A DNA stretch of 64,000 bases from Lentinus brumalis (GCA_001792895.1 MARA01000055.1:150668-214667); one strand, 5' to 3'; positions 45,328-55,434 are shown, numbered from the stretch's first letter. Numbers and translations: made by a program. The notes: generated by a model not told the origin, from the letters alone.

Positions 45328-47501
45328 TCGAACCCAAGGCGGGTTCGGACGTATAGTATTCCGTCCCGGATATGGAAGTTAGGATACGCGGGCGGGTTAG
45401 CGACGACCTTCTGATACAGGGGGTTGTCGTTATAGCCCTCGCGTATTGCCTTCCACAATCCAGGATCCGACTGGATGGTATCGTCCAGTGGGGGTCCGGA
45501 TTGCAGTGCGTCTTGTAGTGTAACTTCTTCTTCTTCGGAGCGACGGGGCGGGGAAGGCTGTCTCGCCGCGGCGGCTTCCACCGCGGCGTGAAGCTCTTGT
45601 GCTTCGTCTCGTCGCGCTTCCGGCTTGTCCTTTGGGGCTCGCTTCCGTTTAACGGGCCACTCAGCCACGTTATTCGGATCGACCTTTCTAGGCTTGCGCA
45701 CGCGAAGGTCCATTGCATGCATTGTCACGGTCCGCGTGACCTCCGACTGTCGAGCTTCAGGGAGCTCGTCCAGCTCTGGGTTCAGGCGGACATCGGCGTT
45801 GACATATTCGTGCACTGGGTGCACCTCGTCTGCGCCGTCGTTCTCGAAATAGCGGGACAGACAGTCCGCTACCTTGTTCTCTTCTCCGTCGACGTGCACG
45901 ATCGAGGCGTCGAACCTGTCGATGTACTCTGCCCACCGGATTAGTCGACTGTTCTTCGTTTCACGGATTGCGGTCCTCATGGTGGTGAGGGCCTCGTGAT
46001 CCGTCGCGATGTAGAACTTCCGTCCCATTAGTCTATCTTCCCACTTCATCAGCGCCTCTATCACACCTAGAGCCTCGTGCTCATATGTGTGATACGAACG
46101 CTGAGCAGAGGAGAACTTCTTGGACATGAACCCGGCTGGTCGACAAGTACGCCAGTCGGGCCCTTGTCCGTATAGCGCACCTACGCCATAGACTGAAGCA
46201 TCGGTGATAACCCAGATGGGTTCATCGGACTTGGGGTCGATGGGCTTCAGGATCGGGACTTTACAGGCTAATGCCTTGATCCTGTCAAGACATGCCTGAT
46301 GTAATGGTCGCCAGTGGAACGGTTGTCCATTCTTACAAATCGACTCGAGGGGCGATGTAAAAGCGGATACGTCCGGCAGGAAGTGAGCGAGGTATTGGAC
46401 GAGGCCGAGGAACCGCTGGACCTCGTTCAGCGACCTCATGGGTCGCCAGTCTCTGATTCTGGCCAGCTTGTCCGAGTCGGCGTGGAGTCCCTTGTCGTCG
46501 ATGAGATGACCGAGACAGTCCATTGACTGGGAGTATAGATCGAGTTTACTTTTGCTGAGGTATAGCCGTTGTTCTCGGAGCCGGGCGAACACGAGGGCGA
46601 GGTGCTCCTCGTGTTCGGCTACAGTGTCTGAATAGACGAATATATCGTCGAGGTAGACGTGAACGAAGAGCCCGATATACTCCCAGAACACCCACGTCAT
46701 CAGACGTTGGAAGGTACTAGGAGCATTACAGTCTCCTTGTTGCATGACGTGAGATACGGCCGTCCCATAGATGGTGGAGAAGGCCGTCTTCCAGATGTCA
46801 TCTACTTCAATGCGGATCTGTTCGTACGCGTCCGACATATCGATCTTTGTACGGTACTTGGCTCGGGCCACGTCGTTCCGGATGTTGTCCTGGTCCGGGA
46901 ACGGCGTGACGTCCTTGAGCGTATTCTCGTTTCTCTGTCTTGCATCAATGACGGTGCGGAGCTTCCCATTCTTCTTGGGGATGCAGAGCAGCGGCGCAGC
47001 TTGCGTCGCTGGTCTCATCTCCCACCACCCCGCCTTGAGGTATCTGTCCATCTTCTCGCGGAGCGCAGGACACAGAGTGTCGGCGCACCGGGGGTGATGG
47101 TACTGATAGCGCTTGGACTCGTCAATAAGCGGGATCCTGTGATTGACTTCACGCATTGGCGGAAGGACTAATGGGATTTCGCCCACTAAGTCTTCCACCT
47201 TGCGCATCCATTCCTCCCGTAGTCTCGGGATGTCTGTGTCATTAGGTCCAGGAGTGGTCAATTGTTTGACCACTTCCGCCTCTAATACCTCATTGAGCCT
47301 GAGCGGGTCCTCGCGGCCAAGTCGGTCGCGGCGGACGCCCTTCGAGGAGTGCGGAGTGACATTGTCCTGGAACGCAATGTTCGGCATCGGGTTCCTGGAC
47401 TTGTCTTTCCTCTTGACCTTGTCGATCTTTGAGTATGCGGGGTATTCCCTGTCGGAGTAGTTGAGGCGGGCAGCTCTGATAGCCAGCGGCGGGTCAGTCA
47501 T
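45183..47501 (-). CDS. Reverse transcriptase-RNase H polyprotein segment
   Basis: Begins MTDPPLAIRAARLNYSDRE. RT blocks: PLLCIPKKNGKLRTVIDARQ, TKIDMSDAYEQIRIEVDDIW and the catalytic VHVYLDDIFVYSD; then LDCLGHLI-like and WRPMRSLNEVQRFLGLVQYL. RNase H: ITDASVYGVGALYG, HEALGVIEALMKW, IATDHEALTTM and VADCLSRY. The C-terminus runs into the integrase zinc region by -1 shift; in frame 0 it ends at 45183, 36 codons past the slippery site. The ATG overlaps the stop of the preceding frame as ATGA. Confidence 0.92.
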   Translation of the reverse strand: MTDPPLAIRAARLNYSDREYPAYSKIDKVKRKDKSRNPMPNIAFQDNVTPHSSKGVRRDRLGREDPLRLNEVLEAEVVKQLTTPGPNDTDIPRLREEWMRKVEDLVGEIPLVLPPMREVNHRIPLIDESKRYQYHHPRCADTLCPALREKMDRYLKAGWWEMRPATQAAPLLCIPKKNGKLRTVIDARQRNENTLKDVTPFPDQDNIRNDVARAKYRTKIDMSDAYEQIRIEVDDIWKTAFSTIYGTAVSHVMQQGDCNAPSTFQRLMTWVFWEYIGLFVHVYLDDIFVYSDTVAEHEEHLALVFARLREQRLYLSKSKLDLYSQSMDCLGHLIDDKGLHADSDKLARIRDWRPMRSLNEVQRFLGLVQYLAHFLPDVSAFTSPLESICKNGQPFHWRPLHQACLDRIKALACKVPILKPIDPKSDEPIWVITDASVYGVGALYGQGPDWRTCRPAGFMSKKFSSAQRSYHTYEHEALGVIEALMKWEDRLMGRKFYIATDHEALTTMRTAIRETKNSRLIRWAEYIDRFDASIVHVDGEENKVADCLSRYFENDGADEVHPVHEYVNADVRLNPELDELPEARQSEVTRTVTMHAMDLRVRKPRKVDPNNVAEWPVKRKRAPKDKPEARRDEAQELHAAVEAAAARQPSPPRRSEEEEVTLQDALQSGPPLDDTIQSDPGLWKAIREGYNDNPLYQKVVANPPAYPNFHIRDGILYVRTRLGFECVCIPRSRYKGKDDSPRLYWTPDIKCWATSVRGRLTSTYADGCGGRA
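45291..45297 (-). promoter_or_regulatory. Putative -1 frameshift heptamer G-GGA-AAA
   Basis: In the RT-RNase H frame the codons are AAG GGA AAA; slipping back one base continues AGA CGA CTC in the integrase frame, giving KGK-RRLTEIV, a natural join. A complementary pair CGGAC/GTCCG lies downstream and could form a stem. Confidence 0.6.
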
Positions 47502-47878
47502 CTGGTCCGTCGTGGCATGGGGAGCTCTCTCGCTATTGTGTCGTCGTGGCGTGGATCGCGTGGGTCGCTCGTCGGACGGGGGTCCTCTTCCTCGTCCGAC
47601 GGTACCATTAGCGACGGGTGACTGTCTGGCAGCGAGGACCTCGTCCTTGCTGCCTTGACGTCTTCGTCTTCGATCTCTTCCACGACTACCTTTCTATTTT
47701 TATAAGTTTTTCTGTTAGAGTCACTCCTGGTACGAGAGTTGGCTTGCGAGGCCAACTCCAATAGCGCAGGGTAGTCTGGAGGCAGGGCATGTTTTTCCCT
47801 CACGGCCCGGACTTCAATGTCTTCGACCTCCTCCACCGCGGGCTGTCTCTTGGGCCGACCGCGGCGAGGTGCGTCTAG
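47498..47878 (-). CDS. In-frame read-through extension of gag-protease
   Basis: Directly after the gag-protease TGA the same frame stays open for 126 codons: LDAPRRGRPKRQPAVEEVED, LPPDYPALLELASQANSRTR, KNRKVVVEEIEDEDVKA and a Pro/Asp-rich end. It is basic, then acidic; no domain recognised. It ends at a TGA overlapping the RT start as ATGA. An internal ATG (47836) could also start it. Confidence 0.55.
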   Translation of the reverse strand, partial: LDAPRRGRPKRQPAVEEVEDIEVRAVREKHALPPDYPALLELASQANSRTRSDSNRKTYKNRKVVVEEIEDEDVKAARTRSSLPDSHPSLMVPSDEEEDPRPTSDPRDPRHDDTIARELPMPRRTR

Positions 47879-47881
47879 TCA
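47875..47881 (-). promoter_or_regulatory. Leaky stop context UGA-CUAG
   Basis: The gag-protease frame ends CAA-TGA-CTAG, the well-known eukaryotic stop-codon read-through motif. Confidence 0.65.
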
Positions 47882-50800
47882 TTGGGATGCTTTGAACGGT
47901 TCAGGAGACCGCTTATCGGTCTTCCGGTCCTTGCGGAATGCCTTGTCTTCCTCTACCGTGAATGCCGGGATCACGGTTCCGTTGACTACGATCTGTCGAT
48001 TGTGCATGTCTAGGACCACGCCGTACTGCGTCATAAAGGGTGTCCCTATGACGCAGTCGTACCGGTCTAGGTTGACTATGTCGAAGTAGACCAACTCCGA
48101 CACGGGTCCCACCTTAACCGGGACTCGTGTACCGTAGTTGATTTTTGATCGACTGCCCGAGCAGCCGAGCTGGAGGATTACTTGTTCCTCCAGCACGATC
48201 TTAGGTGCTCGGGATATGTGCGCGAATTCTGGAGTAATGGAGTCGGTGGTGCTCCCTGTATCAAACAGGGTGTACGCATCCGTCCCATTAATGTTGACCA
48301 ATGCACAGAGCGTTGAATGAAGTTGAGGGTCCCTGTATGGTTGCACCGTGACGGGCGTCGTGGCTTTACGACGCACGTTTGCGGTGTGTTCGCGGGGTGC
48401 GATAATGCGTTCCATTGCACACATCCGTACTTGCACGGGCGAGGCAGCATCCTCTGATACCGTCTCGCTCATGTCATCATACGGTTCAGCGTCGTCATCG
48501 ACGTGGTAGCCCCTGTCGCTGTCCACGTCACTGTCGCTGTCGTCAACCACTCGCATAGCGTTGACACGAATTGTAGGTAACTCGTCCTCCGAGTCCGTAT
48601 CACAACTAATGATACGCATTGCGTGTGCCCTCATAACTTCCGAGGCAGCGTCATCAGGGTCTGCCCTCTCACCTCCCTCCCCCTCAGATCCATTCCCTGG
48701 ATCTTCGGGTGAGGACATGTATTGGGAGCCTCCCCAACGGTCGTTACCGTGGTCCGACTCATCATCGGACCCGGTCGTGAGTCGCTGGCCGTGGAATCGA
48801 GCCTTCGGTCGAGTGTCCCTATTTTTTGGGCACACTGCGTCACCTCTATAGTGACCCGGCTGGCCGCAGGCGAAGCACGTATCGTCCTTCGATCGGGTCA
48901 TAGGAGTGGCTGGCCGGGGCGGGAACTTAGTGAGTCCCGCTCCTGGTACCGCTCGAGACGCGCTTGCTGGTTCGCGACCGCGATGATGACGGGCATCCCG
49001 CGATCGCGACCGGGAGCGGTCTCTGCTTGACTTGTTGTGGTGTTTGTCCCCACGGTCGTCGGTACGACTTAAGTGGGACACTGAGTTGTGGGTCGACTTG
49101 CGGCTCGAGACACCGTCCATGTTCGAATAGGCTTCCTCTAGCTGACGGGCGTGATCAAGAATATCATCCCAGGTGTTATACTCTGGGGTGATACCGCGAT
49201 TGACCCGTAGGTTCCGCCTTATGTTCTCTGGGAGCCCGTTGAACAGCCGGAGGCGCATCTCGTAGCTTCCCGGATGTTCAATCATCTCCTTGGCTTTTCG
49301 ACACAGGTCGGCGGCGAATCGTTCGACACCGTTCTGCGCTTGGTAGTGGCACTTAGCAAATTCCTCGGTTGCCTTGGCAGCCGTACTCGAGTGCACGAAT
49401 CTATCGTGCAACTTGCAGACGGCCGTCTCGAATGATGGGGTCTCCAGATTGTCGGGATGGTCTATTTCCTGAGCGTACCAGTCGTCAGCATCCCCTTTGA
49501 GATGCTGGCGCAGATATATGAGTCGATGTCTGTCTGCATCGGGTCCACATATGTTGTAGGCCCGCATCCAGTCCAGCACACCGTCTAACCACGTATAGAA
49601 CAGTTGGTGGTTGTTCGCACCGCCATACTTGGCCGGTACTTCAATTTTTGGGTGTTTCATTCCTTCTGGGATGGGGATCCGCTCCCCTACTTTGTGTCTG
49701 ATGTTCTGTACAATTTGTCCGAGCAGAGCGTCCAGGTGCGTCCGGGGACGTGCCTGGTCCGACTGCAAGACATGCGTGTTCGACATCGATTGAAGTACGC
49801 TCACGGGCTGACCCGCGTTATATACTACAGTGTTACCATAGCGCACTCCGCCAGGGCGAAGTGCCGCCGTTATGGAATTGCCTGCTCGATCTCCGGGCAA
49901 GGGGCTGACATCACGGTATGGACGGTACGCGGAGGGAGTGGGGCCCTCTGCGGCCTGCCTTCTCGCGCGGTCATGTTGGGCATCCAATATTCCCGTATAC
50001 GTGTCGCGGTAATCGGCATATCGGTCTGCCACTGGCTCATGCGGAGGTACGTCGCAGGACGCGTCATCGCGTCCCCGATAACCAATACCACCCTGTGGGT
50101 TTTGAACATCCACTGCGATCGTCCGTGCCATATGCGGACGATCACTGGGGGCTGTATTGCGAAGTACATGCTCTACATTAGGTTGTACAGCTTGTACTAT
50201 GTGCCCTTGTCTTCGGACTTCCACGTCCACCCGTCTGTCATACTCGGCTAGGGACTCGCCATCCTGCCTGGGCAGCGATGACTGAGTATGGTCCGACACC
50301 GTCTCGGCGTACGACGGTCGAGGCGGTGCGCCCGTCTGCTGTGAGGCCGAGTCGATGTTAGTGTTCATGCGGCGCGGCTCGTCGGTTGGGGTTCCCTCGG
50401 TCAGTGGAGGGAGCCCCAAAGCCCGCCGCGTGATGGCCATCGTTCTTTCCATGTCCTCGAGGGTACGCTTGTTGTCATCGAGGGCACGGTTAGTACGCGC
50501 CATCGCCGCACTCATTTCGTCCCCATACTCCCGTAATACCCCCATGGATCGTTCCCGTAGTAACTTGAGGTCACTGGCGTGTTCCTCTAGCTGCTGGGTA
50601 CGGAGTCGGACTTGTTCGTGCAGTGCTAGCTGGCTCTGCGTCAACGCTCCTGTCAGGTCGGGGCCATTTTCTGGTCCGGGCCTGCGTGAAGTGTCTAGCG
50701 GGGGCGCGGATAGCGAGGTCGCCGTCGCTTGCGGCGGCGGCCCAGCGTCCGCGTGTTGCATCCGGAAGCCGACTCGCGAGGGATGGGGTTGCAGTAGTGG

Positions 50801-51037
50801 TAACTCACCGATTACGCCTGCGTACTGGCCTCTGTTCGGCGATGGCGATGGCGGCGTGTGATTTTGTCGGACGATACCCGGCGGGCTGATGCGCGTCGGT
50901 AGTCCGGTTGCCGACTCGAGTTGCTCGATCGGCGCTGTTGCGTATTGTTGAGACTCGGGGAGAGTCTCCCACGAAGAAGCATCAGGGTCGGTGCTTCTCG
51001 CGGTGATTGGGTTTGTCGAATTGCCGTGTTGAGACAT
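47879..51037 (-). CDS. Gag-protease polyprotein of chromovirus (1052 aa)
   Basis: Start 51037 (MSQHGNSTNPITARSTDPD), the first ATG past the 5' LTR; an upstream ATG in the LTR is in frame but unlikely. The N-terminal half is disordered with a helical part (ATLQLEEHASDLK-like). Capsid region: ATFHKFYTWLDGVLDWM-like, DDWYAQEIDHP, FAKCHYQAQNGVERFAADLC and LFNGLPENIRRNLRVN. A zinc knuckle CFACGQPGHYRGDAVC has C-x2-C-x4-H-x6-C, two residues longer than canonical. After an acidic spacer comes an aspartic protease, TLFDTGSTTDSIT, then LDRYDCVIGTPFMTQYGVVL. Fusion of gag and protease in one frame, with RT separate, is compatible with Ty3/Gypsy biology. Confidence 0.9.
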   Translation of the reverse strand: MSQHGNSTNPITARSTDPDASSWETLPESQQYATAPIEQLESATGLPTRISPPGIVRQNHTPPSPSPNRGQYAGVIGELPLLQPHPSRVGFRMQHADAGPPPQATATSLSAPPLDTSRRPGPENGPDLTGALTQSQLALHEQVRLRTQQLEEHASDLKLLRERSMGVLREYGDEMSAAMARTNRALDDNKRTLEDMERTMAITRRALGLPPLTEGTPTDEPRRMNTNIDSASQQTGAPPRPSYAETVSDHTQSSLPRQDGESLAEYDRRVDVEVRRQGHIVQAVQPNVEHVLRNTAPSDRPHMARTIAVDVQNPQGGIGYRGRDDASCDVPPHEPVADRYADYRDTYTGILDAQHDRARRQAAEGPTPSAYRPYRDVSPLPGDRAGNSITAALRPGGVRYGNTVVYNAGQPVSVLQSMSNTHVLQSDQARPRTHLDALLGQIVQNIRHKVGERIPIPEGMKHPKIEVPAKYGGANNHQLFYTWLDGVLDWMRAYNICGPDADRHRLIYLRQHLKGDADDWYAQEIDHPDNLETPSFETAVCKLHDRFVHSSTAAKATEEFAKCHYQAQNGVERFAADLCRKAKEMIEHPGSYEMRLRLFNGLPENIRRNLRVNRGITPEYNTWDDILDHARQLEEAYSNMDGVSSRKSTHNSVSHLSRTDDRGDKHHNKSSRDRSRSRSRDARHHRGREPASASRAVPGAGLTKFPPRPATPMTRSKDDTCFACGQPGHYRGDAVCPKNRDTRPKARFHGQRLTTGSDDESDHGNDRWGGSQYMSSPEDPGNGSEGEGGERADPDDAASEVMRAHAMRIISCDTDSEDELPTIRVNAMRVVDDSDSDVDSDRGYHVDDDAEPYDDMSETVSEDAASPVQVRMCAMERIIAPREHTANVRRKATTPVTVQPYRDPQLHSTLCALVNINGTDAYTLFDTGSTTDSITPEFAHISRAPKIVLEEQVILQLGCSGSRSKINYGTRVPVKVGPVSELVYFDIVNLDRYDCVIGTPFMTQYGVVLDMHNRQIVVNGTVIPAFTVEEDKAFRKDRKTDKRSPEPFKASQ

Positions 51038-51078
51038 GATGTCGCCTAGTCTATGTTGGCGAGGCGAGTCAAAAAAGA

Positions 51079-51326
51079 TGTAAAGCACTGTTGGTCGTCT
51101 CACACCCGGAGCTAGACTCGTCCAAGACCTATAGATTAGGTGACGGATACTAGCAGTTGGGCGGTGAGAAGATGTCCTTCTCACCGCACCGCGGAGCCGG
51201 TAATACAAGTGGTACTGTACAGTAGATGGCAGCCACTATCTTATCATACAGTACGAGATGACGATTATGCAAGCAGGCAGCGTCTATCTAATCGCAGGCG
51301 CTTCTGACCGATGTACGTCCGTTACA
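51079..51326 (-). repeat. 5' LTR of chromovirus
   Basis: 248 bp, appears identical to the 3' LTR. The sequence after it (TCTTTTTTGACTCGCC on the sense strand) has no TGG-type tRNA primer site, so the priming mechanism is unclear. Confidence 0.92.
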
Positions 51327-51500
51327 CGCGGGGAACACAGACGGGGCGAGCGGGCGCGAGGTGTGCACGTCAAGGAGGCAGAGCAAGGAGCAGCAGGAAG
51401 GCTGCTGAGGGGAGGTTACCATAAGTTCCGGCTGCTGAGGAGGCATTGAGCACGGTGCCACGCACGGCGTCATGCAGGAGAGTTGGTCCATGAAGATCGG
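51327..51500 (+). pseudogene. Decayed copy of the SLM1 3' end, right part
   Basis: Continues the fragment interrupted at 41242. It matches SLM1 3' flank 38835-38990 in order: GCGGG/GGAAC, GAGGCAGAGCAAG, AGCAGGA-GGCT, GTTCCGGCTGCTGAGGA and GCGTCATGCAGGAGAG-like. Confidence 0.7.
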
Positions 51501-51676
51501 AGGTGTCATAAGGCTGAAGGTTTTTCCTTTGCTCGTTTGTCATTTGAGTTGGATGTGTACGATCTGAGTCGATGCGATATGAATGTGTATGCGGGAAGAA
51601 GAGTTCCAGACGACGGAGGCATAGGGTAAGCGTCGTTGCGATCCCCGTATGACTCGGACGAGCGTCGAAGTGCAGT

Positions 51677-51902
51677 CTAAGAGTCCAGTTGGAAGAGAGC
51701 GGGAAGCGTTTCCCACAGTGCTCTCCTCAGGTTTGTGTCACATGCGTGCATTGTGTTCGTGCAGAAGTTGCACAGTTCGATCTCGCCCTGAAGCATCTCA
51801 ACGATGGCAACGCAGTGCGTGCGGTGAATGGGTAGTGGGCCGGTGAGCTCCGGAAAATCGGCTAGAACCTCACTCTGAATCCACTCCATCGCCTCACGGC
51901 GC
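51677..51902 (-). pseudogene. BTB-family gene, 3' end cut off by retrotransposon
   Basis: Minus-strand frame reads REAMEWIQSEVLADFPELTG, then ELCNFCTNTMHACDTNLRRA and LWETLPALFQLDS, stop at 51677. It aligns with the C-termini of BTB1 and BTB2 (LCRSCVDALIAHHFTLRRQV, WDELPIMF). Coding runs straight into the left LTR of the second Gypsy element at 51903, so the 5' part, with the BTB domain, should lie beyond that element's right LTR, outside the window. Confidence 0.72.
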
Positions 51903-52950
51903 TGATAGGTATCGGACGCGTCTATGCACGGAATTTGCGCCCTTTCGGAAGGTCCGCCGGAGCGAGCCCAGTACTCCCGACCGTCCTACAGTGGCCAGTA
52001 CGCTCGTCGCAACACCGTACTCCTTCCCTATCGCTCCGTCACCTTTCCTACCGGCCGAACCCTCGCCCAGGCCGGACAACGCGGTCTGCAGCTCGTCCGC
52101 ACCGAGCGGTGGCCTGTCAGACAGTTCACGTCCCCGACGAGGCATCTAGCCGCAGTTCCGAGGTCTCGTACGCAGTCTCGGTCACGGACGCATGGTCGGA
52201 GGGGTTCTGGAGTGTCCTCTACGCCAGTTGATTGGTCGAGGTGGTTATTGCCGGAGTTGGAGCTCCGCGCCACCATCTTGGGTAAACGTCGGTCGCCAGC
52301 GCCTCGAACCGGTTGGGGCTCGGCGCGCGCGCTGGTTGGTTAGCTGTGGTTAAAGGCTGACAGCAGGTCCGTGCGCAAGGAGCTCCGCCCGCCCCTATTG
52401 GCTCAGGACCGTTTGCGAGGGCTTTCCGAGGCTTGCGTGCTGTCGTTAGGGTAGCTTTGCTTTTGTACCTTCGGTAGCACGGTGTGCAATTCAGATTCCG
52501 TTCTCCCCACAGTTCAGCTTAAGTCTACCGTCGCGCTCCGTGCTCACCGTCGAAAGTATCGCCCTCACAGTCAAGAAGTCCTACCGCCGTCGAGTCGATA
52601 AGTTCGAACCCGTTCCATCCGCTACTGTCTCCGTGGTCTCCTCTCCGTGTCCTACGTGGTTCGCACCCGTCGCGTCCGTGCGTCGGAAGTCTCCTCGCCG
52701 TCCGGGCAGGCACCGTTGAGTCCTCCCTACCGTCCCGTCTCCGTGCGTTCCCTCCATTCGTCTCCGTGGTTTCCGCGCCCCTTTCCGGACGCTCCTGTCA
52801 TTCGGAGTCGTACGTAGCTCTCCTGGACATAGGTCTCCGTCAGTTAGGGTTGGTTAGGAGCCTCTTCCCCTCGCATATAAAATACGTGCATACAGTCCTT
52901 GGCTGGAGATTTGTGTGGTGTTACCGCTCATTTCGCCCCTTGGCGTATCA
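51903..52950 (+). repeat. 5' LTR of older Gypsy element (1048 bp)
   Basis: Starts TGATAGG and ends GCGTATCA, giving TGATA...TATCA terminal inverted ends. Its first ~400 bp match 63597-64000. Confidence 0.8.
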
Positions 52951-52953
52951 TAT

Positions 52954-52970
52954 TGGAGCCCACCGCGAGG
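52954..52970 (+). promoter_or_regulatory. Candidate primer-binding site
   Basis: TGGAGCCCACCGCGAGG begins 3 nt after the LTR end with TGG, complementary to a tRNA CCA end; the tRNA was not identified. Confidence 0.45.
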
Positions 52971-53469
52971 GGTACTAGTGGCCATCTCTGATTTCAATCA
53001 AACTGTCGAGATCACCGTCCCCTTCCGAAACCGCTTCTCGTACCTCCGTCCGACTTCGGACAGCCTTTCCTACACCGCTACCGCCCTCGAGGAACTCCGT
53101 CAACGTCTCCGCGCATTCCGCGAGGAACTAGACGAGGAACTCACACCCTCCCCTCTCCTTCCGGATCCGCAAGCTTCGCTACCGCCCTGTCTTCCCCTTC
53201 GGAGCCGTCTTCCCTTACCCCGTTGCCGTCCTCCTCCGCTTCCCGTCCTCCCTCCCCTACAGGGAGCACTACCTCTCGAGCCCGTTCGGACACCTCGACG
53301 TCAAGGTCTCGGACTCGCCGAGCCCACCTCGAACAGAACATCCCTCTCGCACCTCCTCTCGAGCTCCCACCCCGCCGACGCAGGAACCCGTACCACCAAC
53401 AATTCAGGAAGCAACCTCACAGGCCGCCCTACTACCCGTCCTATCTCTCCGCCCCTTCCGACTACCGAG

Positions 53470-55216
53470 ATGGACGACCCTCTCCCGAACCCGAACCCGA
53501 TCAACAACCCCGAACCGGCTAACCCGCAGCCAGCGCCGCCTCAGCAGTTTCAGGGCGGTGCTCGCGACCTCGGACCACACACCATGCCTCTCCCGAACGA
53601 GCGCGGCGCCCCGATCTGGGACGAAGCCGGCCGCGAGACCGTCCAGCGGTTCTTCGACCAGTACGAGCTCCTCCTGCGCAGGAACAACGTCGTCGACGAT
53701 CGGGACAAGAAGCGCGGTGCGACGATCTACGTTCCGCTTCCGGTCTCCCGCCGCTGGTCCTCGATGCCCGAGTTCCGCGACGAGCATACGACGTACGAGC
53801 AGTGGCGCGACACCGTAGTAGACTACTACGTCGGAGCCGACGAGAACCACAGTACACTATGGCCGACTACCACGAGCTCATGGCCCGTCAGTATCCCAAG
53901 GGCTTCCAGAATCTAGCGGACTACTCGCAGTTCTACGTCGAATACCACCCGATAGCGTCGTACCTCATCAACCAGCAGCCTCCCGAGCTGACCCAGCGCG
54001 ACGCCGCCTACAACCTCCTACGCCTCCTGAACACCTCGCAGCGGAGCGCGGTCGACGGACGCCTCGCTCAGAAGGTCCCGGACAAGCCCCGAGCGGTGTC
54101 CTACACCCTGGCGCAGGTGCACGAGGCCATCTCCTATACGATCGGGGACTCCGTTGACTTCGACGCGAATCCGGCGTTCGAGCGGTACGGAAGCCTGCGT
54201 CCGCCGCTGACAGGGGGGCACTACGCCGCTCCGAGAGCGCCTGAGCCGTTCCGCGGAAGGAATCCCGCCCCGAGGCAGGAACCCTTGGCCGACGACAAGA
54301 CCATCACGATCAAGACGGAGGACCTTCAGACTCTCGTGCAGACGGCCGTTCAAACCGCTATGCGCGGTAGGAACGAGCCTCGCGACCGCGACCGCCGATT
54401 GGAACTCCAGCGGGGCCCGCCCCAAGTCCGCGAACCGCCGCCGCACCAGGAGCAGCAGCCGCGCTTCCCCCGCGACGTTCCGAGGTATCCGCAAGGGCAG
54501 CAGCCCGCTCCGGACGGCGGGAGGCTCTACAATCCCCCCGGAACGAGCCCCGCGAACGCGACCGAAACTGCTATTACTGCGGTCACACGGACTGTAGCAT
54601 AGGCCGCTGCCCCGACGTCGAGACCGACATCCGTGACGGCCTGATCCAACGCTCTGCGCAGACGGGCCAGCTTGTCCTAGCTAACGGCCAGCCCATTCCG
54701 CGCGGCAGGGGTCCGATTCGAGAGCAAGTCCGCTTCTACTACGATCGGAACCAGCCCCAGCCGCCCGAGCCTCCGGCGGTCGCGCAGCTCATGTTCTCCG
54801 TCCTCACAGCCTCCGGCCAACGGTCCGTACGTACGGCCGAAGAGGAGAACGAGATGCTCCGTCACAAGATCAACTTCCTCGAGGACCGCGAGAAGCGTAA
54901 GCGCGCAGTGTTCGACGGGGTCGAGCTTCCGGCGCGCCCTCCGAAGAAGGCGACCGCCCGCAAGCCTGCCCGTACTTCCGGACCTTCGACCAGGGCGACC
55001 CGAGTCGAGGAGGTACCGGACGAGGAGCCGCTGCGTTCCGCACACATCGAGGAGATACCGGAGGACCAGCCGTTCCAGGGGAGCGCCCGCGCGAGAGCGA
55101 GACGCCGGAGGTGGTTAACGACCCTTCCTACGTCGTACCGGTACACCCTTACGCGCAAGTCCGCGACGCCTCCGCCGCCGGTGCGCCGAAGGCTAAGATT
55201 TCGCGTACGGCCCTAA
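53470..55216 (+). pseudogene. Gag of older Gypsy element, frameshifted
   Basis: Starts at 53470 (MDDPLPNPNPINNPEPANPQ) after a Ser/Pro-rich stretch that is open from 52915. Capsid-type sequence: RFFDQYELLLRRNNV, YEQWRDTVVDYYVGADE, then with a shift near 53850 MADYHELMARQYPKGFQNLA, SYLINQQPPELTQRDA and YTLAQVHEAISYTIGDS. A second shift near 54560 leads to the knuckle CYYCGHTDCSIGRC (C-x2-C-x4-C-x4-C, Cys where His is usual) and LVLANGQPIPRGRGPIREQV. The end carries helical EEENEMLRHKINFLEDREKR and acidic repeats. The frame changes look like decay, unlike the younger element's. Confidence 0.75.
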
Positions 55217-55434
55217 CGCGCCCCGCGCTAAGTCACCCGAGGTGACCCCGCGTCCGAGGCAGCCGGCCGACCTCAACCGGCATCCGAGCACGTCGTCGGA
55301 CCAACTGGACAAGCCCCCGTGCAGCCCGCCGGTAGGGTTACTGCGTACCGGAACCTCCCGCCGGTAGCGGACAAGGATGCAGAGGAGCGTGTTGGCAGCG
55401 CAACTTCGTCAACGAGCAGTCGGTCCACCTCTCC

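Larger units (their letters stand above)
41243..51326 (-). mobile_element. Young Ty3/Gypsy chromovirus, complete, 10.08 kb
   Basis: Two 248 bp LTRs that I read as identical (41243-41490, 51079-51326; ends TGTAA...TTACA) flanked by the 5 bp duplication CGCGG (41238-41242 and 51327-51331). On the minus strand the order is gag-protease, read-through extension, RT-RNase H, integrase with chromodomain, extra ORF, then a purine tract next to the 3' LTR. Identical LTRs imply a very recent insertion, so the breaks between its frames are less likely to be decay. Confidence 0.93.
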
